Shown here: piece after piece, positions 59,103 to 64,000 of the stretch
Layout of the letters: the number at the start of each line of letters is the position of its first letter
Position numbering within the stretch: position 1 is the first letter of the stretch
Source of the DNA: Egicoccus sp. AB-alg6-2
Lineage (GTDB): Bacteria; Actinomycetota; Nitriliruptoria; Nitriliruptorales; Nitriliruptoraceae
Direction: 5' to 3'
Assembly (NCBI RefSeq): GCF_041821025.1
Contig: NZ_JBGUAY010000005.1
Location: 186,001-250,000, forward strand
Length of the DNA stretch: 64,000 nucleotides
Translations under genes and position numbers: made by a program
The notes under the pieces: generated by a model
What the model was told of the DNA's origin: nothing
The model's database searches: none
The model's input: only the letters and a program-made list of their open reading frames with translations

Positions 59103-59126
59103 GGCCGACCTCTCGGAGCGTCGGCC
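59103..59126 (+). terminator. Possible terminator behind the transglutaminase-like gene
   Basis: GGCCGAC / GTCGGCC forms a perfect 7-bp stem with a 10-base loop. A second, shorter inverted repeat (GGGCGC/GCGCCC, 59073-59091) lies before it. Together they separate the gene from the hemolysin III gene. Confidence 0.45.
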
Positions 59127-59187
59127 TGCGCCGCTACCGTGACCTGGCGTCGCGGTCGCCCGACGCGAACCGCACGAAAGCGTCCGA

Positions 59188-59859
59188 GTGTCTGCCACCA
59201 GCGATCGCGTGACCCGGGTGCTTGGTCCACGCCCCCGCCTGCGTGGCTGGATCCACGGTGCGGCGGCGCCCGCGGCGGTCGTCACGGCCGCGATGCTCTG
59301 GCAGGCGGCGTCCCCAGGGCTGCCGCGCGTGAGCATCGCCGTCTTCGGGGTGTTCCTGGTCGGGCTGTACCTCGTCTCCAGCGTCTACCACGTCCCGCCG
59401 TGGCCCGAGAAGGTCCGCACGTGGCTCGCGCGCGTCGACGTTGCGATGATCCAGTTGTTCATCGCGGCCTCGTTCACGCCCTTCGCCGTGCATGCGCTCG
59501 GTGGTGCCTGGCGCACCTGGAGCCTGGTGGTCGCCTGGTCCATCGCCATCGTCGGTGCAGGCGTCGCGATCTCCCCCGCGAAGGGGCCCCGATGGCTCAC
59601 CGTGGCCGCCTACGCCTCCTTCGGGTCGTTGGCGGCCATCCCGCTGCTGCGGGTCGCGGGCGTGCTGTCCCCCGCCGGACTGGCGTTGGTCGTGGCGGGC
59701 GGGCTGATCTATGTCGGCGGTGGCGTGATCTACGCCCGGCAGGGCCCCAACCCGTGGCCGGCATGGTTCGGCTTCCACGAGGTCTTCCACGTCATGGTGG
59801 TGGTCGCCAGTGGACTGCACGTCGTGGCGATCTGGCGGTACGCGATCCCGCTCGCCTGA
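59188..59859 (+). CDS. Hemolysin III / PAQR family membrane protein
   Basis: A 223-residue protein with seven hydrophobic segments. The conserved Ser-His-type residues of the family appear at SSVYHVPPW (helix 2) and the second pair at FHEVFHVMVVVASGLH (helices 7), with Asp in RVDVAMIQLFIA. Family members include putative adiponectin-receptor-like hydrolases; bacterial function is unclear. The GTG at 59188 starts the frame; the ribosome site is weak. The gene is alone on this strand and meets a small membrane protein gene end to end (7 bases between). Confidence 0.85.
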   Translation: MSATSDRVTRVLGPRPRLRGWIHGAAAPAAVVTAAMLWQAASPGLPRVSIAVFGVFLVGLYLVSSVYHVPPWPEKVRTWLARVDVAMIQLFIAASFTPFAVHALGGAWRTWSLVVAWSIAIVGAGVAISPAKGPRWLTVAAYASFGSLAAIPLLRVAGVLSPAGLALVVAGGLIYVGGGVIYARQGPNPWPAWFGFHEVFHVMVVVASGLHVVAIWRYAIPLA

Positions 59860-59866
59860 AGCACGA

Positions 59867-60274
59867 TCAGCTGCGCAGGAGGCCGACGCCGAGGGCGACG
59901 AGGCCGGCGGCGAGCGCAACCGCTCCGAGGGAGACCAGGACGATGAGGCGGTTGGGCTGCGTCCGCCCCGCCCCCATGCTCGCGAAGAAGAAGCCGCCGG
60001 ACATCAGCAGCGCTGCTGCGGGCACGCCTGAGCGGGCCACGACACCGACGCCCCCATCGAGGCCGGCCGCGTCGGCGTACAGCAACCCGACCAGCGACAG
60101 GACCAGCAGCACGCCGGCATGGGCGTGCCCGGCGCGGGCGAAGGCGAGCTGGAACGGCGTGGCCGGCGCGGCCCCACGCACGACCCGGACCAGGTACATG
60201 CCGCCGGTTTCGACCGTCACGAGCGCGAAGAGCAGGATCGCCGCGGTCACACGCGTGGCTTCAGTGAGTTCCAT
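59867..60274 (-). CDS. Small four-helix membrane protein of unknown function
   Basis: A 135-residue integral membrane protein with four hydrophobic segments (about residues 8-30, 48-68, 82-100, 112-134). His residues in FARAGHAHAGVLL within helix 2 and Glu in VETGGMY in helix 1 are polar sites inside the membrane and may bind a ligand or metal. I recognise it only as a conserved actinobacterial hypothetical. The ATG at 60272-60274 is chosen; seven upstream codons are possible. It converges with the hemolysin III gene. Confidence 0.65.
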   Translation of the reverse strand: MELTEATRVTAAILLFALVTVETGGMYLVRVVRGAAPATPFQLAFARAGHAHAGVLLVLSLVGLLYADAAGLDGGVGVVARSGVPAAALLMSGGFFFASMGAGRTQPNRLIVLVSLGAVALAAGLVALGVGLLRS

Positions 60275-60373
60275 GTGCCCCGCTCCGGTGCGCACCGGCG
60301 TGATGCCGATGGTGCCGGTGGATGGTGCGCCGGACGCCAGGCGGCGTCAACGACCGGGGGCGGCCGCGACCTG

Positions 60374-61573
60374 TCAACGGGCGAGGGCCTGCTCGAGGTC
60401 GGCCTGCAGGTCGGCGGGGTCCTCGAGCCCGACCGAGATCCTGATCACGCCGTCGGTGACCCCCATCGCGGCGCGCACCTCCGGGCCGATCCTGTGATGG
60501 GTCGTCGAGGCGGGATGGGTCACCAGCGACTTCGCGTCCCCGAGGTTGTTGGAGATGTCGAGGAGGTTGAGGGCATCGATGACGGCGAAGGCGCGTTCGG
60601 TGCCACCCGGCACCCAGAACGTCACGATCGACCCGCCGCCGGACATCTGCGTTCGAGCGAGTTGGTGTTGGGGGTGGGACGCCAGCATCGGGTAGCGGAC
60701 CGTGTCGACGGCGGGATGGTCCTGCAGCCACGCGGCCAGGTGCTGGGCGGTCGCCGTCTGCCGTTCGACGCGAAGCCGCAGGGTCTCGAGGCTCTTGAGC
60801 ACCACCCAGGCGTTGAAGGGGCTCATGGTGGGGCCGGTGTGCCGCATCAGCGGCTTGAGCTGTTCCTGGACGAACTCGCTCGACCCGAGGATGGCACCGC
60901 CGAGCGTGCGGCCATGGCCGTCGAGATGCTTGGTGGTCGAGTACACGACCACGTCGGCGCCCTGTTCCAGCGGCCGCTGCAGGATCGGCGTCGCGAACAC
61001 GTTGTCGACGATGACCCGCGCCCCTGCCGCATGGGCCAGTTCGCTCACCCGCGCGATGTCCACCAGTTCCTGCGTCGGGTTGGACGGCGTCTCGAAGAAC
61101 ACCGCCTGGGCCGGCGTGGACAGGGCCTGCTCCCACTGCGCGAGGTCGGCGCCGTCGACGAAGTCGGTCTGGATGCCCCATCGCGGGAGGATGGCGTCCA
61201 GGACCTGGAAGCACGACCCGAACAGGGCGCGTGAGGCCACGACGCGATCCCCGGCCCGCAGACTCGCCGCGAGCGCGTTGAAGACGGCCGACATGCCGCT
61301 GGCCGTGGCCCAGGCGTCCTCGGCGCCTTCGAGCAGACGCAGCCGCTCCTCGAACATCGCGACGGTCGGGTTGCCGAGGCGGCTGTAGATGTAGCGGTCC
61401 ACGTCACCGGCGAAGGCGGCGGCCGCCTCGGCGGCCGAGCCGTACACGTAGCCGGAGGTGAGGAACATCGCCTCCGACGTTTCGCCGAACGCGCTGCGCT
61501 GCGTGCCGCCGCGGACGGCGACGGTGTCAGGCCGCCACCCGTCGGGCGGGGGCGCTCCCTGCTCGTCGGACAT
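60374..61573 (-). CDS. metZ: O-succinylhomoserine sulfhydrylase
   Basis: A 399-residue Cys/Met-metabolism PLP enzyme, forming homocysteine from O-succinylhomoserine and sulfide. The PLP lysine is Lys215 in YSTTKHLDGHGRTLGG; the Tyr-x-x-Tyr-R-like YIYSRLGNPT and the phosphate site ETPSNPTQ are present. The TVAVRGG start and the FLTSGYVYGSAAEAAAAF segment fit the MetZ branch rather than MetB or MetC, though O-acetyl- and O-succinyl- forms are hard to separate by eye. It follows the XRE regulator on the same strand. I see no SAM riboswitch in the 74-base space upstream. Confidence 0.88.
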   Translation of the reverse strand: MSDEQGAPPPDGWRPDTVAVRGGTQRSAFGETSEAMFLTSGYVYGSAAEAAAAFAGDVDRYIYSRLGNPTVAMFEERLRLLEGAEDAWATASGMSAVFNALAASLRAGDRVVASRALFGSCFQVLDAILPRWGIQTDFVDGADLAQWEQALSTPAQAVFFETPSNPTQELVDIARVSELAHAAGARVIVDNVFATPILQRPLEQGADVVVYSTTKHLDGHGRTLGGAILGSSEFVQEQLKPLMRHTGPTMSPFNAWVVLKSLETLRLRVERQTATAQHLAAWLQDHPAVDTVRYPMLASHPQHQLARTQMSGGGSIVTFWVPGGTERAFAVIDALNLLDISNNLGDAKSLVTHPASTTHHRIGPEVRAAMGVTDGVIRISVGLEDPADLQADLEQALAR

Positions 61574-61647
61574 CCTGGCTCCTCACGACGGTCCCGTGCA
61601 CCGCAGCCTACGAGCCGCGACCGAGCGGTGATCCGCGAGCCGGGTAA

Positions 61648-61887
61648 TCAGGCCGGACGGGCCTGGTCGGTGACCCGCGGGAACGGTTGCGTCGAGAACA
61701 CCGCCTCGACCGGGACACCGAAGAATTCGGCGATCCGCAGGGCGAGGTGCAGGCTCGGGTTGTACTCGCCGCGTTCGAGGTAGCCGACCGTCTGGTAGTG
61801 GACACCGAGTGCGTCCGCCAGTTCACGCCGGCTGACGCCCTGCTCGGCCCGGAGCAGGGCGATGCGGTTGTGGACGCCGTCGCTCAC
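61648..61887 (-). CDS. XRE-family helix-turn-helix regulator
   Basis: A 79-residue single-domain DNA-binding protein (HNRIALLRAEQGVSRRELA ... LGVHYQTVGYLERGEYNPS ... RIAEFFGVPVEAVF), of the short type often controlling ABC exporters. Start GTG 61887 overlaps the permease stop by 4 bases (GTGA); GTG 61896 is an alternative with a better ribosome site. Being third in the ABC operon, it is a likely auto-regulator, and the tandem palindromes at 63726-63759 upstream of the operon are candidate sites. Lack of an effector domain implies concentration- or partner-based control. Confidence 0.88.
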   Translation of the reverse strand: MSDGVHNRIALLRAEQGVSRRELADALGVHYQTVGYLERGEYNPSLHLALRIAEFFGVPVEAVFSTQPFPRVTDQARPA

Positions 61888-62738
61888 CGAACCCACTGAC
61901 CCGCCTGCTCACGCGCGGCCGCGACCGCCGAGCCGGACTGCCGCTGCGCCATGCGGCGCAACACCTTGGGTGCCACGACACTGCCGGCGACCGCCCAGGC
62001 GCTCAGCACGGCGACCGTCTGCCAGCTCCTCCAGGACGCGCCGGCCTCCATGACCAGCGCACCGTCTGGCAGGAACGCCGATCGCATCCCCAGTCCGAGC
62101 CAGTAGATGGGAAACACGTGCGCGATCGTGCGGACCCAGCCCCACAGTGCCTGGACCGGGAAGAAGATCCCCGAGATCGCCACCAGGACCAGGACCGGCA
62201 GGATCCCCCAGGTGCCGACCTTCTGCACGCCGGGGACGAGCGAACCGATGATGACGCCCAGCGGCAACGTCGCGAGCAGACCCAGCACGATGACCCACGT
62301 GACGGTGAACCACCCCGCGGCGCCGCGGTGCATCAGGTCGTCGAACAGCAGGAATCCCGGCACCAGGATCGCGAGGAACGTCGGGACGAGGCTCGCGCTG
62401 TGCAGCACGATCTGACCCGTGACGTAGCCGACCAGCCCACGCGGGACCGCCGTCGCCCGCAACAACGTGCCGTCCTCGCGCTCCATCGCCAGCGCATAGG
62501 CCGGCCCGATCACCATGCTGAAGGCGATCAGGCCGCCGAGGATGCTGGGCATGGCGTAGGTGGGCAGGAACAGTCCGGTGCCCTCGAGCTCGTTGTCCCG
62601 GTTGAACCACAGAAACGTCAGGATCCCGAGCGCCATCACGAGGTAGAACCCCTGGTCCTGGGGGCTCTTGAGACTCAGCAGGAACTCGTGCCAGCCGCGC
62701 CTGGCCCCGACCCGCACGGCGTGCACGTTGCGGTTCAC
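61884..62738 (-). CDS. ABC-2 type exporter permease
   Basis: A 284-residue membrane protein with six hydrophobic segments and the ABC-2 layout: N-terminal amphipathic stretch (WHEFLLSLKSPQ), MEREDGTLLRATAVPRGLVG cytoplasmic loop, and GIFFPVQALWGWVRTIAHVFP near the end. It forms the transport channel for the ATPase encoded directly upstream. The GTG at 62736-62738 overlaps the ATPase stop by 4 bases. Substrates of such pairs are drugs, lipids or antibiotics; none can be named. Confidence 0.88.
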   Translation of the reverse strand: MNRNVHAVRVGARRGWHEFLLSLKSPQDQGFYLVMALGILTFLWFNRDNELEGTGLFLPTYAMPSILGGLIAFSMVIGPAYALAMEREDGTLLRATAVPRGLVGYVTGQIVLHSASLVPTFLAILVPGFLLFDDLMHRGAAGWFTVTWVIVLGLLATLPLGVIIGSLVPGVQKVGTWGILPVLVLVAISGIFFPVQALWGWVRTIAHVFPIYWLGLGMRSAFLPDGALVMEAGASWRSWQTVAVLSAWAVAGSVVAPKVLRRMAQRQSGSAVAAAREQAGQWVR

Positions 62739-63706
62739 CTGGCCACCTCCGGGCCGGCGGCAGCCGCCGGCGTCGCCGCGAACCCGCCGACGCCGGGCAT
62801 GGTGCGGCCGGTCTCGTGTTGCTGCACCAACGTGATGTAGGTGTCCTCGAGGCTCGCGCGTCGAACCTCGAGATCGACGACGTCGTCGTGGTCGCGCAGC
62901 AGCGCACGGACGAAGGCGGTGGCGTCGGACGTGGCGTGGACGAAGTGGTCCCCGTCCCGGCTCCAGCGCACCTGCGCCTCGCCGGCGACCTGCCGGGCGA
63001 GCTCGTCGGCGCTGCCGTCGGCGACGATGCGCCCCGCTGCGAGAACCAGGATCCGGTCGGCCAACTTCTCGGCCTCGTCGAGGTCGTGCGTGGTGAGCAG
63101 CACCGTCGTGTCCTCGAAGTCGGTCAGTCGGTGCACCAGGTCGTGGAACTCGCGTCGGGCGTGCGGGTCGAACCCGGCGGTCGGCTCGTCGAGGAACAGC
63201 AGCTCCGGTCGACCGATGATGCCGATCGCCACGTCGAGGCGTCGGCGCTGACCACCGGACAGCGTCAGGATCTTCTGGTCGGCATGCCCGACGAGCCCCA
63301 CCAGACCGATCAGCTCGTCGACGTCGCGTGGGCGCGGCCGTTCGGCGGTCGCATAGGGCGTGTAGTAGTTCCCCAGGTGCCGGAGCAGGTCGCGAGGCGT
63401 CCACCGCGCGTGGTCGCGCCACGACTGCAGGACGACCCCGGTGCGTGCCCGCCAGTCCTCGTCGCCGTCGGCGGGATCCGAGCCGAGGACCTCGACGTCA
63501 CCCGCCGACCGCTGCCGGAACCCCTCGAGGATCTCGATCGTCGTGGTCTTTCCGGCGCCATTGGGCCCGAGCAGGGTCACCACCTCCCCGCGGTGCACCT
63601 CGAACGTGACGCCATCGAGAACATCGGTGTCGCCGTACCGCATCCGCAGATCGCGTACCCGCACGACCACGTTTCCAGCCGACGTCTGCTGCCCGGTGTC
63701 CACCAT
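62735..63706 (-). CDS. ABC exporter ATP-binding protein
   Basis: A 323-residue ABC ATPase. Walker A is GPNGAGKT (47-54), the Q-loop VVLQSWRD, signature LSGGQRRRLD and Walker B LLFLDEPTAGFD, with the switch His in LTTHDLDE. A C-terminal 90-residue domain of the DrrA-like type follows (VRWSRDGDHFVHATSD ... LEDTYITL). ATG 63706 is close behind GGAGG; the neighbouring GTG 63703 has better spacing. It is first in the operon ATPase-permease-XRE, under the paired palindromes. Confidence 0.92.
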   Translation of the reverse strand: MVDTGQQTSAGNVVVRVRDLRMRYGDTDVLDGVTFEVHRGEVVTLLGPNGAGKTTTIEILEGFRQRSAGDVEVLGSDPADGDEDWRARTGVVLQSWRDHARWTPRDLLRHLGNYYTPYATAERPRPRDVDELIGLVGLVGHADQKILTLSGGQRRRLDVAIGIIGRPELLFLDEPTAGFDPHARREFHDLVHRLTDFEDTTVLLTTHDLDEAEKLADRILVLAAGRIVADGSADELARQVAGEAQVRWSRDGDHFVHATSDATAFVRALLRDHDDVVDLEVRRASLEDTYITLVQQHETGRTMPGVGGFAATPAAAAGPEVAR

Positions 63707-63725
63707 GCCCTCCGCAGGCCGCAGA

Positions 63726-63739
63726 TAGTAGACCTACTG
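63726..63739. promoter_or_regulatory. Candidate operator A of the ABC/XRE operon
   Basis: TAGTAG-AC-CTACTG, a 6-2-6 inverted repeat with one mismatch, 20 bases upstream of the ATPase start. It is one of two copies spaced exactly 20 bases apart. A TACTAT -10-like element on the minus strand overlaps it. Confidence 0.55.
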
Positions 63740-63745
63740 CCAACA

Positions 63746-63759
63746 TAGCAGTCCTGCTA
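63746..63759. promoter_or_regulatory. Candidate operator B of the ABC/XRE operon
   Basis: TAGCAG-TC-CTGCTA, a perfect 6-2-6 inverted repeat. It overlaps the stop codon of the MFS gene that ends at 63757 and belongs with operator A. Confidence 0.55.
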
Positions 63760-64000
63760 CATCATGGGAGGGATCCTGGACGCGCGGGAAGCGGACATGG
63801 CCGCCGGAAGCCGCCGTCGGGCAACGCCGCTCGCCGCCGCTGCGGCGAGAAACGCGATCGCAACGGCGGTCCACGCCGTGGCGTATCCCACGCGTCCGGC
63901 GAGCGCGCCGAAGACCAGTGGGCCCAGGGCTCCTCCGCCGCCCAGCCCGCTGAGCACGATTCCGGCGGCCGCAGCCGGCGCCGCCGGGTGGGCCCGCACC
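63757..64000 (-). CDS. MFS transporter, C-terminal end only
   Basis: The last about 80 residues of a membrane carrier; the rest lies beyond the right edge. GLGGGGALGPLVFGALAGRVGY and TAWTAVAIAFLAAAAASGV match the last two helices and the loop between them in major facilitator proteins. The stop codon TAG lies inside operator B of the ABC operon, so the two genes are tightly arranged on the same strand. The substrate cannot be judged. Confidence 0.75.
   Translation of the reverse strand, partial: VRAHPAAPAAAAGIVLSGLGGGGALGPLVFGALAGRVGYATAWTAVAIAFLAAAAASGVARRRLPAAMSASRASRIPPMM

Noticed and set aside
60284-60335. Palindrome CCGGTGCGCACCGG and a partner repeat between metZ and the small membrane protein gene
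   Set aside because: Could be a terminator of metZ, but the pairing is short and interrupted, and such GC palindromes arise by chance at this composition.
61574-61647. SAM riboswitch before metZ
   Set aside because: The 74-base space is too short and shows no conserved helices; the gene is probably read from the upstream operon or its own promoter.

Overview
The window is GC-rich bacterial chromosome with tightly packed genes, many GTG starts and many 4-base start/stop overlaps. Gene content (Hut pathway of the actinobacterial type, KatG/Fur pair, CsbD, DUF4242, LuxR-type LAL regulator, HD-GYP/LuxR fusion) points to an actinobacterium. A deep-branching, nitriliruptorial or similar lineage is plausible, but I cannot prove this from one window. 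I see no tRNA, rRNA, CRISPR array, insertion sequence or phage gene. No gene-free stretch exceeds 300 bases; the longest (about 257 bases, 7098-7354) holds only a candidate operator.

Layout. 1-3811: 3'-truncated xylose isomerase, CsbD-like stress protein, and an IclR regulator - alpha/beta hydrolase - DJ-1/PfpI operon. 3893-7097: response regulator - histidine kinase - polytopic DUF4153-type membrane protein, coupled by two ATGA overlaps. 7355-10329: aspartase plus Dcu C4-dicarboxylate antiporter. 10436-14007: MFS exporter, HD-GYP/LuxR fusion, GAF protein. 14130-26421: histidine utilisation genes hutH, hutU, hutF and hutI with an M20 amidohydrolase and a fold-III PLP enzyme, interrupted by a phosphotransferase and a divergent katG/fur pair. 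26441-30635: flavodoxin-fold reductase, then an ArsR-rhodanese regulator divergent from a persulfide dioxygenase-like/rhodanese protein and an MFS carrier. 30620-35160: UvrA2-like ATPase, LLM flavoenzyme, crotonase. 35198-39005: two AlkZ-like glycosylase relatives (the first broken by an in-frame amber codon), DUF2237, PP2C phosphatase, DUF4242. 39078-45569: LAL regulator, glycogen-debranching-type glycosidase, family-4 glycosyltransferase (apparently without a normal start codon), methyltransferase. 45536-50110: sensory proteins (receiver-only regulator, PAS protein without a kinase domain, PAS-PAS-GGDEF cyclase), lipoprotein, SRPBCC/DUF4287. 50192-56400: glutamate synthase gltBD. 56506-60274: SRPBCC, transglutaminase-like, hemolysin III and uncharacterised proteins. 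60374-64000: MetZ, XRE regulator, ABC exporter, and the 3' end of an MFS gene.

How the genes work together. Nitrogen and carbon flow is a theme: histidine is degraded to glutamate (hut), aspartate to fumarate (aspA, with Dcu exchange), and glutamate is made by gltBD. A second theme is signalling: two two-component pairs, one of them lacking both a kinase core and an output domain, plus cyclic-di-GMP enzymes of both kinds. A third is sulfur: the ArsR-rhodanese / MBL-rhodanese / MFS module with two matching palindromes in its promoter, and MetZ.

Most worth a second look: the amber-interrupted AlkZ-like gene, the ACG start of the glycosyltransferase, the paired operators at 27941-27996 and 63726-63759, the kinase-less PAS/receiver pair, and the hut variant without a recognisable hutG.
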